Shown here piece by piece: positions 36,936 through 46,064 of a DNA stretch of 64,000 nucleotides (its first letter is position 1; each line of letters starts with the position of its first letter). The translations under genes were made by a program, and so were the position numbers. The stretch is from contig CAAEMX010000021.1 in the NCBI GenBank assembly GCA_900757185.1, positions 1 through 64,000 on the forward strand, given 5' to 3'. The notes beneath the pieces were generated by a model. It ran no database searches. It was not told the DNA's origin and saw only the letters and a list, made by a program, of their open reading frames with translations. Origin of the DNA: an uncultured Collinsella sp. (GTDB lineage Bacteria > Actinomycetota > Coriobacteriia > Coriobacteriales > Coriobacteriaceae).

Positions 36936-38096
36936 CTACTTGGAAAGCTCGTCGGCGAGGGCCTCGATCTGAGCGCGCGAGGCGTCGTTGAGCGAGCCCA
37001 GCACGGTCACCTTGTTCTGCGCCAGGGTGATGTCCTTCATGCCCTCGAGCTCCTTGGTCATAACCTTGGCAGCGGTGGGCGCCCAGGAGCCGGCCTCAAC
37101 GAGCGCCACCGTACGGTTCTGATAGGCGTGCTCGGCAAGCGTGTGGATGAAGGTGCTCATGAACGGGAAGATCTCGCCTTGATAGGTGATGGAGGCGAGC
37201 ACCAGACGGTCGTAGCGGAACGCATCCTCAACGGCCTCGGCCATGTCGTCGCGAGCCAGGTCAAAGACGGAAACCTTCTGGCCGCGAGCCTCGAGCGCAG
37301 ATGCAAGCTCCTCGACGGCAGCCTTCAGGTGGCCGTAGACGCTCGCGTAGGCAATAGTAATGCCCTCGTCCTCGGGCTGATAGCTCGACCAGGTGTTATA
37401 GGTGTCGAGGTAGTAGCCCAGGTTCTCGCTAAGAACAGGACCATGAAGCGGGCAGATGATCTGGATGTCCAGGTCGGCGGCCTTCTTGAGAACGGCCTGC
37501 ACGAACTTGCCGAACTTACCGACGATGCCAAAGTAGTAGCGGCGTGCCTCGCAAGCCCAGCCCTCGGGATCCTCGATGTCGTTGGCGCCAAACTTGCCAA
37601 AGCCGTCGGCACTAAAGAGCACCTTGTCGGTGGCCTCATAGGAGAAGAGCACCTCGGGCCAGTGCACGTTGGGGGCGCCGACAAACGTTAGGCTGTGGCC
37701 GCCCAGGTCGAGCACGTCGCCATCTTTGACGACCATCTTGCGCTCGGGGTAGTCGGTGCCAAAGTAGTTGACCATCATGCGGAAGGCACCCATGCTGGCC
37801 ACGATCTGCGCCTGGGGATAGCGCTCCATAAAGGCGGCGATACCGGCGGAGTGATCGGGCTCCATATGGTGAACGACCAGGTAGTCGGGGGTACGGCCGT
37901 CGAGCACGGCCTCGAGGTTGCCGAGCCACTCGTCGACAAAGCCAGCGTCGACCGAATCGGCGACGGCGATCTTGTCGCCCAAGATAACGTAGCTGTTGTA
38001 TGCCATACCATTCTCGGACACGTCGTACTGGCCCTCGAACAGGTCAATGTCGTGATCGTTGACGCCAATGTAGCGGATATCCTTGGTGATCTCCAT
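36936..38096 (-). CDS. FprA-family A-type flavoprotein (flavodiiron protein)
   Basis: A 386-residue protein: N-terminal metallo-beta-lactamase-like diiron domain (HHMEPDHSAG, VHWPEVLF, SADGFGKFG, CPLHGPV supply the usual His/Glu/Asp ligands) and a C-terminal flavodoxin domain from about residue 250 (ITIAYASVYGHLKAAVEELA). Flavodiiron proteins reduce O2 or NO to harmless products in anaerobes. The start at 38096 follows AGGAGG. It has no evident partner rubredoxin nearby. Well supported as a family; O2 versus NO preference is open. Confidence 0.93.
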   Translation of the reverse strand: MEITKDIRYIGVNDHDIDLFEGQYDVSENGMAYNSYVILGDKIAVADSVDAGFVDEWLGNLEAVLDGRTPDYLVVHHMEPDHSAGIAAFMERYPQAQIVASMGAFRMMVNYFGTDYPERKMVVKDGDVLDLGGHSLTFVGAPNVHWPEVLFSYEATDKVLFSADGFGKFGANDIEDPEGWACEARRYYFGIVGKFGKFVQAVLKKAADLDIQIICPLHGPVLSENLGYYLDTYNTWSSYQPEDEGITIAYASVYGHLKAAVEELASALEARGQKVSVFDLARDDMAEAVEDAFRYDRLVLASITYQGEIFPFMSTFIHTLAEHAYQNRTVALVEAGSWAPTAAKVMTKELEGMKDITLAQNKVTVLGSLNDASRAQIEALADELSK

Positions 38097-38225
38097 CAGG
38101 CAAAGCCTCCTAGATAGACAAAAGAGCCCGTCTATCATAACACTCGGCAGTATCCCAACTGTTATCTGCCGGCATCCATACCGATTGTTATTGAAATGCG
38201 ATAAAACGCCGTTTATCAGCACAAA

Positions 38226-39257
38226 CTATGCGCGCGGTATCGCCGTGCTATGTCGAATGATGAGTTGTCCGGGAATACGAATGGCAACAGTTTTGCCCGC
38301 CGTACCCGCCTCGGGGACCGCATGCTCGAATACCTCGCGTCCGCGCTGATGTAGATCGAATCGCACGGTCGTGAGCTCGTTGTGTGCGACAAAATCATCG
38401 AGTGAATCGTCGACGCCCACCACGCTCACGTCCTCGGGCACGCGCAGGCCGCTATCGCGCAGCGCCGCAATAGCGCCGTTTGCCATCTGGTCGTTTGCCG
38501 CGTAAATCGCCGTCATGGTGCGATCGTGCTCGGCCAGGTACCTGCCGGCCTCGTAACCGCTGTTAGCAGACCAGTCGCCCTCGAGCGGCTCTGCCGGCTC
38601 GATGTGTTTACGCTCGAGCGCATCCTGCCAGCCGGCGCGACGAAATTGCTCGTCGACCGAGAACGACGGGCCGCCAATATAGCGAATCTGCTCGTGCCCC
38701 AGCTCAAACAGATGGTCCATAAGCAACAGCGAGCAGCCGTAATGGTCGGAATCGACTGTGGTCACGCGCGGATGCGCATACATGGTAACGATGACCGTGC
38801 CAATGCCCGGCAGTGGATCAAACGTCTCAAAATCGGGCGCCATGCGGCTCATGCCGATAATGATGCCATCCACGGGCAGCGCAGCCATGCGGCGAGTGGC
38901 CTCGGCAAGCGAAAACTCCTCGGTCTTGGACATCTCGACCAGCGTGATGGCGCAATTATGCTCGCGAGCAGCGCTGGCGATGCCGTCGATCATTGAGAGG
39001 TTGCCAAACTTGGTGACATCGTTGACGCACAGACCGACCGAATGGTAGCGGCCGTCGCGCAGCGAGCGACCGGCATAGCTCGGACGGAAGCCGAGCTCTT
39101 GCATAGCGGCTTGCACGCGCTGGCGCGTCTGCTCGTTGACGTTAGGCAAGCCGTTGGCAACGCGCGAAACCGTCTGCTGCGAAACACCGGCAGCGCGGGC
39201 GACGTCGGCCATGGAAACCGGACGCGTACCTGTATCGTTGGACGGACGCCTTGCCAC
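38226..39257 (-). CDS. LacI-family repressor of the galactose genes
   Basis: A 343-residue LacI-type regulator: HTH SMADVARAAGVSQQTVSRVAN, hinge helix region RPSYAGRSLRDG, then a periplasmic-binding-like sensor domain. It is divergent from galK-galT, and three copies of TGTTAACGTACTC in the shared region are good operator candidates. It is paralogous to the LacI protein at 48066-49070 (same GRSLR hinge). Inducer likely galactose or a derivative, by context only. Confidence 0.92.
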   Translation of the reverse strand: MARRPSNDTGTRPVSMADVARAAGVSQQTVSRVANGLPNVNEQTRQRVQAAMQELGFRPSYAGRSLRDGRYHSVGLCVNDVTKFGNLSMIDGIASAAREHNCAITLVEMSKTEEFSLAEATRRMAALPVDGIIIGMSRMAPDFETFDPLPGIGTVIVTMYAHPRVTTVDSDHYGCSLLLMDHLFELGHEQIRYIGGPSFSVDEQFRRAGWQDALERKHIEPAEPLEGDWSANSGYEAGRYLAEHDRTMTAIYAANDQMANGAIAALRDSGLRVPEDVSVVGVDDSLDDFVAHNELTTVRFDLHQRGREVFEHAVPEAGTAGKTVAIRIPGQLIIRHSTAIPRA

Positions 39258-39595
39258 AGGATCACCTTCACCCTTGCGAGATCTGAATAGCGTGCATGCC
39301 AGCCCGGGCAGAAATACACCCCGCGCCGAGGCCCGCTATCGTCGGACGCATGTTAACGTACTCTACTTTTTCAATCCGCAACTCTTCTGCTCTATAAGTC
39401 CATACGGCAATACCGTTCACGGCTGAATTTCTACCGATTACCAGATTCTCAAAAAGTGATAAGTGTTGTGTTATGAGTACGTTAACATAGCCCGTAACGT
39501 GCGGCATCGTAGATGCTGAGTTCACGTCGCTTCAGATTGTTAACGTACTCACTACGATGGAAAACTCGTCAGTATGCGCCAAGGAAAGGACCCTC
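39258..39595. promoter_or_regulatory. galK control region with three LacI-type operators
   Basis: Three copies of the 13-bp motif TGTTAACGTACTC: 39351-39363 (plus), 39475-39487 (minus) and 39538-39550 (plus). Spacings of 124 and 63 bases would allow looping. The motif ACCGTTCACGG (39412-39422) lies between the first two. Confidence 0.75.
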
Positions 39596-40801
39596 ATGAC
39601 CACCCCCGACGAAAAGACACTCGCCACGCTCACCAAGCTGTTCGAGGAGGAGTTTGGCCCCATCGGTGACCGCCAGGTGCTCTACGTGCACGCGCCCGGG
39701 CGTTCCGAGATCAGCGGCAACCACACCGACCACGAGGGTGGCCACGTTATCGCCGGCTCGCTCGATGTCGCCGTCGACGGCATTGCCGTGGCAACCGACT
39801 CCAACAAGATTCGCGTCGCCGACGAGGGCTATCCTACGTTTGAGATCGCGCTCGACACGCTAGACGTTCAGGAGTCCGAGAAGGGCACGTCCGCGAGCCT
39901 CGTCCGCGGCATGGCCCACGAGGTCGCAGCGCTTGGTGTTGAGCCCCAAGGCTTCGACTTCGCCTTCACCTGTTCCGTCCCCTCGGGCGGCGGCCTTTCC
40001 AGCTCCGCCGCCGTCGAGGCCGCGTACGGTCGCGCCATGGAAACCCTCTGGGGCGCACCCGCCATCGAGCCCGTCGCGCTCGCGCAGATGAGCCAGCGCA
40101 CCGAGAACAACTATTACGGCAAGCCCTGCGGTCTGATGGACCAGGCCGCCGTGTGCCTGGGCGGCCTTGCCTACATGGACTTTGAGGACCAGGCTCAGCC
40201 TAAAACCCAGAAGCTCGAGCTCAACTTTGAGGATCACGGCTATGCGCTCGTGCTCGTTAAGGTTGGCGCCGACCATGTGGCAGCCACCGACGACTACGCC
40301 GCCGTTCCGCGCGAGATGCAGGACGTCGCCGCCGAGTTTGGCAAGGCACGCCTGTGCGAGGTAAACGTTGCCGACTTTGACGCCAAGCTCCCCGAGCTGC
40401 GCGCCAAGCTGGGCGACCGCGCCTGCCTGCGTGCCGTTCACTACTGGTACGAAAACGGCCTGGTCGACAAGCGCTGGGCTGCCCTGAACGCCGGCGACAT
40501 CGACCAGTTCCTGGTCCTGACGCGCGAGTCCGGCGCCAGCTCTGCCATGTACCTGCAGAATGTCGTTGCCAAACTGGGCTCCGAGCAGCCCTCCATGTAT
40601 GCGCTTGCCCTTGCCGAACATGTGCTCGACGGCCGCGGCGCCGTCCGCATCCACGGCGGTGGCTTTGGCGGCACCATCCAGGCCTTCGTGCCGCTCGATC
40701 TGGTCGACACCTTTATCACCAAGATGAACAGCTGGCTGGGCGAGGGTTCTGCCCGCCACTACGCAATCTCTGACAAGGGGGCTTACGCGGCATGGCTGTA
40801 A
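39596..40801 (+). CDS. galK: Galactokinase
   Basis: A 401-residue GHMP kinase that phosphorylates galactose to galactose-1-phosphate. Galactokinase signature APGRSEISGNHTDHEGGHV near residue 33, ATP-binding PSGGGLSSSAAVE near 131, and the third GHMP motif GGGFGGTIQAFV near 360. The ATG at 39596 follows AAGGAAAGGA. It overlaps galT, forming a two-gene Leloir operon; no galE is in the window. Confidence 0.95.
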   Translation: MTTPDEKTLATLTKLFEEEFGPIGDRQVLYVHAPGRSEISGNHTDHEGGHVIAGSLDVAVDGIAVATDSNKIRVADEGYPTFEIALDTLDVQESEKGTSASLVRGMAHEVAALGVEPQGFDFAFTCSVPSGGGLSSSAAVEAAYGRAMETLWGAPAIEPVALAQMSQRTENNYYGKPCGLMDQAAVCLGGLAYMDFEDQAQPKTQKLELNFEDHGYALVLVKVGADHVAATDDYAAVPREMQDVAAEFGKARLCEVNVADFDAKLPELRAKLGDRACLRAVHYWYENGLVDKRWAALNAGDIDQFLVLTRESGASSAMYLQNVVAKLGSEQPSMYALALAEHVLDGRGAVRIHGGGFGGTIQAFVPLDLVDTFITKMNSWLGEGSARHYAISDKGAYAAWL

Positions 40802-42420
40802 TGACTGATGTGCGCGAGGCCGCGCAGGGCCTGATTGAGTATGCCATCCACCGATCGATGATCGGACAGGACGACCGCATCTGGGCCTACAACACCATTT
40901 TGGAGTGCATCGGCGCTACGGGACCGGCGCTCGATATGGCCTGGGCGCTGCAGAACGAGAAGCTCTCGCTCTTGCACCCCGATACGCTCCCCGATTTTGA
41001 CCTGGAGGGCACGCTTGCCGCGCTTTCCGAGGCCGCCGTTGCCAACGGTGCTGCCGAGGATACGGCATCGGGCCGCGATCGCATCGCCATGCGCATCATG
41101 GGTGTGCTGATGCCGAGGCCTTCGGTTGTAAACGAGGAATTCAACGGCCGTATGGGCGTCAACGAGCCCCGCGCCGCGACCGACTGGTTCTACGGTCTGT
41201 GCTGCGACGCCGGCTACGTGCGTCGTGCCGCCATCGCGCGCAATATCAAATGGAGCACCCCCACCAACTGGGGCGACCTGGAGATCACCATCAACCTGTC
41301 AAAGCCCGAAAAGGATCCGCGCGACATTGCCGCGGCCGGCGCCGCAAAGAACACGGGCGAGAAGTATCCCGCCTGTCAGCTCTGCATTGAAAACGAGGGC
41401 TACCCCGGACGCTCCGCCGCAGCCGACGGTGGCGCTCACCCCGCCCGCCAGAATCTGCGCGTTATCCCCATCCAGCTCGACGGCGAGCGCTGGGGTTTCC
41501 AGTACAGCCCGTACGCGTACTTTAATGAGCACTGCATTGCCATGAGCTCCGAGCATCGTCCGATGCACGTCGACCGCAAGGGTCTGACCTGCCTGCTCGA
41601 TTTTGTGGACCTGTTCCCGCATTACTTCATCGGCTCCAACGCCGACCTGCCCATCGTGGGCGGCTCGATCTTGTCGCACGACCACTTCCAGGGCGGCGCA
41701 CACGAGTTCCCCATGATGCATGCCGCCGAGGTCTCGCAGTTTAGCGTGCCCGGTTTTGACCAGGTCAGCGGTACCGTGCTGCAGTGGCCGCTCTCGGTGC
41801 TGCGCCTGCGCTCGCATGACCGCGCCCAGTTGCTCGACGCTGCCGAGAAGATTATCCTCGCTTGGCGCGAGTGGACCGATGAGTCTGTAGGCGTCATCGC
41901 GCACACAGCCGACGGCGTGGCCCACAACACCGTGACGCCCGTCATCCGCCGCGTCGACTCTCGCGGAAATGCCGGCGGCGAAATCTACGAGGCCTACCTG
42001 GCGCTTCGCTGCAACATCACGACCGACGAGCATCCGCTGGGCGTTTTCCATCCGCATGCCGAGTACCACCACATTAAGAAGGAGAACATCGGCCTGATCG
42101 AGGTCATGGGCCTGGCCATTCTGCCGCCGCGCCTGGTTCCCGAGCTTGGCGCTGTCCGTGAGCATCTACTGGCAGCCAAGGTCGATGCCAGCTACGATCT
42201 TGCCGGTGCGCTCGAGGGCGATGATCTTTGTCGCAGCCATGCCGCGTGGGCCGAGGACGTCTTTGCTCGCCGCGCCGACGAGCTTACGGCCGACAACGCC
42301 ATCGATATCCTGCACGAGGAGGTCGGCGTGGTGTTTGGCCACGTGCTCGACAACGCCGGCGTCTTTAAGTGGGACGAAGCCGGCCGCACCGCCCAACAGC
42401 GCTTTATCGACTCACTGTAA
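40792..42420 (+). CDS. galT: UDP-glucose-hexose-1-phosphate uridylyltransferase (GalT type 2)
   Basis: A 542-residue enzyme that swaps UMP between UDP-glucose and galactose-1-phosphate. It belongs to the long type 2 GalT group of Gram-positive bacteria: SPYAYFNEHCI, the segment GGSILSHDHFQGGAHEFP with its histidines, and NTVTPVIRR. The start is ATG at 40792, 10 bases after AAGGGGG; an alternative ATG at 40801 overlaps the galK stop directly. A strong terminator follows. Confidence 0.95.
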   Translation: MAVMTDVREAAQGLIEYAIHRSMIGQDDRIWAYNTILECIGATGPALDMAWALQNEKLSLLHPDTLPDFDLEGTLAALSEAAVANGAAEDTASGRDRIAMRIMGVLMPRPSVVNEEFNGRMGVNEPRAATDWFYGLCCDAGYVRRAAIARNIKWSTPTNWGDLEITINLSKPEKDPRDIAAAGAAKNTGEKYPACQLCIENEGYPGRSAAADGGAHPARQNLRVIPIQLDGERWGFQYSPYAYFNEHCIAMSSEHRPMHVDRKGLTCLLDFVDLFPHYFIGSNADLPIVGGSILSHDHFQGGAHEFPMMHAAEVSQFSVPGFDQVSGTVLQWPLSVLRLRSHDRAQLLDAAEKIILAWREWTDESVGVIAHTADGVAHNTVTPVIRRVDSRGNAGGEIYEAYLALRCNITTDEHPLGVFHPHAEYHHIKKENIGLIEVMGLAILPPRLVPELGAVREHLLAAKVDASYDLAGALEGDDLCRSHAAWAEDVFARRADELTADNAIDILHEEVGVVFGHVLDNAGVFKWDEAGRTAQQRFIDSL

Positions 42421-42468
42421 TGATCCCCTGGGGACAAAGGAAAACGGATCATTTCGTCTTCAAGACAA

Positions 42469-42507
42469 CGGCGCCCGCCGGCAACATCGCCAGCGGGCGC
42501 CGTTTTT
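42469..42507 (+). terminator. Terminator of galKT
   Basis: Ten-base stem CGGCGCCCGC (42469-42478) with its complement (42493-42502), followed by TTTTT. Confidence 0.93.
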
Positions 42508-42511
42508 GCGT

Positions 42512-42569
42512 GTAGTCATTGGGGACGCTCTTAAACGACTAGTCAAACAAGAACGTCCCCAATGACTAC
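42512..42569 (-). repeat. 58-bp palindrome, copy 2
   Basis: Arms GTAGTCATTGGGGACG and its complement around AAACGACTAGTCAAAC. Compared with copy 1 (11600-11657) it is inverted, so that both copies keep the same order and distance relative to a nested-palindrome element (A or D). Confidence 0.8.
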
Positions 42570-42599
42570 TTGCGACCAAGGCAACGTCGATGTCTTGGC

Positions 42600-42750
42600 A
42601 TTGTCAGCGAAAACGCCCCTAAGCGAGCAAGGTGACGTGAAAGAGGAGGGCATTGACCTTTTGGTCATGCCCGACGATTGAACGTCAGATTGCCGCTTAG
42701 GGGCGTTTGCAGCGTCGAGCCATTACGCGGTTTGGTAAAACCGCGTAACC
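42600..42750 (-). repeat. Nested-palindrome 3' element, copy D (long form)
   Basis: On the minus strand it starts one base behind the stop of the LacC-type kinase with a 12-bp hairpin (42749-42723), followed by the nested palindrome 42705-42614: outer arms CGCCCCTAAGCG paired over 12 bases, middle stem GCAATCTGACGT with ACGTCACCTTGC, core TTCAATCGTC / CTCTTTC, inner hairpin GGGCATGACC with GGTCAATGCCC. Nearly identical to copy C in the first 75 bases. Confidence 0.85.
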
Positions 42751-43686
42751 CTACAACTCTACGACCTCAACGTTGTTGTAGATCTCGTCCCAGCGGTCCA
42801 TGACCAGGTGGCCGGTCTTGGGATCCATGGCGTTGAGCTTGCCGCAGGTATTGGCGGTCTTGAGCACCGTGACATCGTCGGCACCAGCAGCAATGGCATG
42901 CGCAAAGCCGGCGATGGTCGAGTCACCGGAGCCCGTCGCGTTCACAGCTGCAATCGCGGGTGTCTTGGCGCGGAACGCGCGACCCTCATGGAAGCCCACC
43001 GACCCGGCAGCGCCCATCGATACGACAACCCAGGGGATACCGGCAAAGCGGCCATCGGCGGCAAGCGCCTCGCGCAGGGCATCGACATCATCGGTCGTAA
43101 AGGACGTACCCAGTAGGCCGTTAATCTCGGTCAGGTTGGGCTTTACGAGCTCAGGCTTAGCGTCGGACTCCAGCGCGGCCTCCAGCGATGCACCCGAAGT
43201 GTCGAGCAGCACCTTGGCGCCCGCCTCCTCGGCAATCTTGACGAGCTCGGCATAGTAGCCAGCATCGACGCCACGCGGCAGCGAACCCGAAAGCGTCACG
43301 ACGTCCGCCTTCGCTGCAAGCTCGGCGAACTTTGCCGTAAAGGCCTCGAGCTCGGCCGGGGCGATCTGCGGGCCGCTCTCCAAAAGCTCGGTCTGGTTGC
43401 CCTCGTGCAGGATGTTCAGGCAGATGCGCGTCTCGCCGGCGATGGGCACAAAGTCGTTCTTGACGCCGTCGGCATCCATAAGCTCGGCCATATAGGCACC
43501 CATGTGGCCGCCGAGCAGGCCGGTCGCGAGCACATCGTCGCCCAACTGCAGCAGCACGCGGCTCACGTTGAGGCCCTTGCCGCCAGCGGTCTTTTCGGGC
43601 GTCACGCGGTTCACGTCGTCGATGATCAGCTTGTCGAGTTGATAGCGCGTATCGATCGACGGGTTCATGGTAACGGTCAGAATCAT
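42751..43686 (-). CDS. PfkB-family hexose-phosphate kinase (LacC / FruK type)
   Basis: A 311-residue ribokinase-fold sugar kinase. N-terminal TMNPSIDTRYQLDKL, the substrate GGKGLNVSR motif near residue 37, LSGSLPRG, and the C-terminal anion-hole GSGDSTIAGF. This pattern is shared by tagatose-6-phosphate kinase (LacC) and 1-phosphofructokinase (FruK). Proximity to lacA, lacB and the lactose PTS favours tagatose-6-phosphate kinase. The start at 43686 follows AGGAG. A nested-palindrome element starts at its stop. Confidence 0.9.
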   Translation of the reverse strand: MILTVTMNPSIDTRYQLDKLIIDDVNRVTPEKTAGGKGLNVSRVLLQLGDDVLATGLLGGHMGAYMAELMDADGVKNDFVPIAGETRICLNILHEGNQTELLESGPQIAPAELEAFTAKFAELAAKADVVTLSGSLPRGVDAGYYAELVKIAEEAGAKVLLDTSGASLEAALESDAKPELVKPNLTEINGLLGTSFTTDDVDALREALAADGRFAGIPWVVVSMGAAGSVGFHEGRAFRAKTPAIAAVNATGSGDSTIAGFAHAIAAGADDVTVLKTANTCGKLNAMDPKTGHLVMDRWDEIYNNVEVVEL

Positions 43687-43739
43687 ATTGAACTCCTGTT
43701 CCGGGGCGGCATGACCCACCCCAAACATACGATAGCTCG

Positions 43740-44621
43740 TTAAAGGATCTCGATCTCAAAGCCGCGGGTGACGGTCTCCCCCGGCTTGGCAACCAGGCAG
43801 CCACGCTTGTGCTCCAGAATATCGTCCTCGTCGGAGCAGGTAGACAGGCCACCCCACGGTTCCACGGCCACAAAGTCGCCCTCGGGCTTGCTCCACACAA
43901 TCAGGTATGGCATATCGGGGAACGTCAGGCGCACGCCCTTGTCCTCGGTTTTCTTGGTCAGCGTAACCACGCGGCTCTCGAGCACGTCAAAGATGGTCTC
44001 CGCGAAGTCGAAGAGTTCGTGGGTCAGCGGCAGGTTCTGGTCGATCATAGGGTTCTTGCTGCGATGCTCAACATCAATCAGGCCCGTCGAGGGAACGGCA
44101 GTACAGAGCTCGGCGGCCTCACGCTGCTCAAAACGGAGCTCGTAATCGTCATAGGACTCGCCCTCGTCGAGCGGGCACTTAAAGCCGGGGTGACCACCCA
44201 CAAAGAATGGCATATCCTCGGTGCCCTCATTGGTCACCTCGTACGACACGGCCACCTTTTCCGAATCGATCGTGTAGCGAGCAACGATCTTAAACGGATA
44301 CGGGTACTGCTCAAGCAACTCGGCATGGTCGGCAGAGCTTAGGCTCAGCGCAACCATGTTGTCGCTCTGCTCCTCGAGCTTCCACTCCTGCTTGCGGGCA
44401 AAGCCGTGGCGGGCAAGCTTGACCTCGCGGCCACCCATGGTCATCGCGCGGCCATCACGAAGGCCGCCGCAAATCGGAAAGCAAATGGGTGCCTGGCCCG
44501 ATCACACCGCCGGATCGCCCTGCCACAGATACTCACGACCGTTGGCCGCAATTGAAGTGAACGATCCGCCAGCCGTGCTCAGTGCCACACGAATAGAACC
44601 GTTATCAAGAACAAACTCCAT
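43740..44621 (-). pseudogene. Aldose 1-epimerase (mutarotase-like) gene with a nonsense codon
   Basis: The reading frame starts at the ATG at 44621 (MEFVLDNGSIRVAL, ribosome site AAGGGAAGG) and runs as a mutarotase-like protein, but codon 40 is TGA at 44504-44502. The frame continues unbroken afterwards (SGQAPICFPICGGLRDGRA), with HGFAR, GGHPGFKCPL and AVEPWGGLS as in LacX-like epimerases. Relatives have Trp at this place, so TGG to TGA is the likely change. Without it the product would have 293 residues. Reinitiation at Met60 (44444) would lack the first strands. TGA ends other genes here, so read-through is not expected. Confidence 0.85.
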
Positions 44622-44740
44622 AGGAGCCTTCCCTTTCGTACGCCAGCCCGCCGAGTCAGTGGGGCTGATAGAAAACCGGCCCGCGCCCCCTCACAGAAAC
44701 GCGAGCCGTCAACGGACTAGTAAATTACGCCGGATACCCG

Positions 44741-45265
44741 CTAGTCATGGTATTCGCCGCGGTCCCACTTCTCGAGGAACTCGTCAAAGAAGTGCGGGTC
44801 AGCCTGAGCCTCGGCGTCGGCCTTATTGCAAGCGTCGATCTTGGCGATCAGGGCATCGTGCTCGGGGGTCTTCTCGTAGGGCTCCTCCAGGAAGGCAAGC
44901 ATGATGTCGGCCATCAGGAACTCACCGGTGATCTTACCGCCAAAGCCCACGATGTTGGCGTTGAGCTCGCGACGGGCATACAGGGCAGAGGTCATGTCGC
45001 GAACCAGGGCGCAGCGAGCGCCGGGAACCTTGTTGACGGCGTTGGTGATGCCGATGCCGGTGCCGCACAGGGCCACGCCAAAGTCGGCCTTGCCGCTGGC
45101 AACAGCCTCGCCCACGGCCTTACCATAGATGGGATAGTGCGTACGGGTGTGGCTGTAGGTGCCGCAGTCGAGCACCTTGTAGCCAGCCTGCTCCAGGCGG
45201 TCGGCCAGATAGATCTTCTCGTCCGTAACGATATGGTCGCAACCGATTGCGATGGTCTTCTTCAT
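44741..45265 (-). CDS. lacB: Galactose-6-phosphate isomerase subunit LacB
   Basis: A 174-residue RpiB/LacAB-fold protein. It has [13 protein letters not shown] at the start, the active-site cysteine region [18 protein letters not shown], and a helical C-terminal tail longer than in RpiB, as in LacB. Together with LacA it converts galactose-6-phosphate to tagatose-6-phosphate. It lies 63 bases behind lacA on the same strand. Confidence 0.93.
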   Translation of the reverse strand: MKKTIAIGCDHIVTDEKIYLADRLEQAGYKVLDCGTYSHTRTHYPIYGKAVGEAVASGKADFGVALCGTGIGITNAVNKVPGARCALVRDMTSALYARRELNANIVGFGGKITGEFLMADIMLAFLEEPYEKTPEHDALIAKIDACNKADAEAQADPHFFDEFLEKWDRGEYHD

Positions 45266-45328
45266 CAGAACGTCCTTTCGTCTGAATTCACAAGTTGAGG
45301 TAGAAGTTCGAGTTCTCGGTGGCTCTCG

Positions 45329-45757
45329 TTAGGCCATCTTGTTGAGCATGTCGACACGGATCTGGTGACGGCCGCCGGCGTACTGAGCGCGCAGGAACTC
45401 GCGGGCGATCTTCTTGGCGACCTCGGTGCCCACAACGCCCGGGCCCATGGTGACCATGCGCGAGCCGTTGTGCTCGCGGGTCATGTAGGCGGAACGCTCG
45501 TCGGAAATGTTGGCGACGACCATGCCCTTGATCTTGACGGCGGCCATATAGGAGCCGACGCCGTACTTATCGAATGCGAAGCCCTGGGAATCCTTGTGCT
45601 CCAGCAGGTCCTTGGCAACGGCGGTCGCGGAATCGACAAAGTCCGCGGCAGGGGTCTCGGAATAGTCGACGACCTCGTGACCGTCGGCGATGAGCATCTC
45701 CTTGATGGACTCCTTCATCGACATACCGTCGGCATCGGAAGCGATTACAACCCTCAT
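45329..45757 (-). CDS. lacA: Galactose-6-phosphate isomerase subunit LacA
   Basis: A 142-residue RpiB-fold protein (MRVVIASDADGMSMKESI, then HNGSRMVTMGPGVVG). The active-site cysteine segment of RpiB/LacB is replaced by AFDKYGVGSYMA, in keeping with LacA as the partner subunit of LacB. It is the first gene of lacA-lacB and probably of the run through the kinase gene, with the broken epimerase between. Confidence 0.92.
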   Translation of the reverse strand: MRVVIASDADGMSMKESIKEMLIADGHEVVDYSETPAADFVDSATAVAKDLLEHKDSQGFAFDKYGVGSYMAAVKIKGMVVANISDERSAYMTREHNGSRMVTMGPGVVGTEVAKKIAREFLRAQYAGGRHQIRVDMLNKMA

Positions 45758-46064
45758 GACATCCTCCTTGAGAGATACGCAGGTGCGTAGTTTCTGTTTG
45801 GAAGTGTTGAATCGCGCTCAGGTCCGGGCATCTGAATGTGCGGTTCTTCACTGTTCATGTTTATTTGAACACATTCGAACATCTGGTGCAACCATTATTT
45901 GTTTAACTTTGTTCTTTTTTGAACAAATACCGTTCACGGTTGATTGCCGACCGTTTGAGCCCGGCGCAGACGTAGCGACCATGTGTTCAACAGACAAAAG
46001 GCGGGCCGAGAACGTGTCTCGCCCGCCCTTCTTACGGTTGATCTTCCAAAGATCGCTTTGCCGC
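45758..46064. promoter_or_regulatory. lacA control region
   Basis: Contains several GAAC/GTTC half-sites (GAACACATTCGAACA, and TTTGTTC-TTTTTTGAACAAA around 45908-45927) suited to a DeoR-type repressor, and ACCGTTCACGG at 45929-45939. The terminator of the neighbouring membrane-protein gene lies at 46000-46027. Confidence 0.5.
46000..46027 (-). terminator. Terminator of the membrane-protein gene
   Basis: Stem GGCGGGCCGAGA (46000-46011) with TCTCGCCCGCC (46017-46027); on the minus strand TTTTGTC follows. It lies 37 bases behind the stop of the gene at 46065. Confidence 0.8.

Noticed and set aside
44502..44504. TGA read as Trp or selenocysteine in the mutarotase-like gene
   Set aside because: TGA serves as the normal stop of other genes here (for example at 5623-5625), no SECIS-like hairpin is evident, and relatives have Trp at this position.
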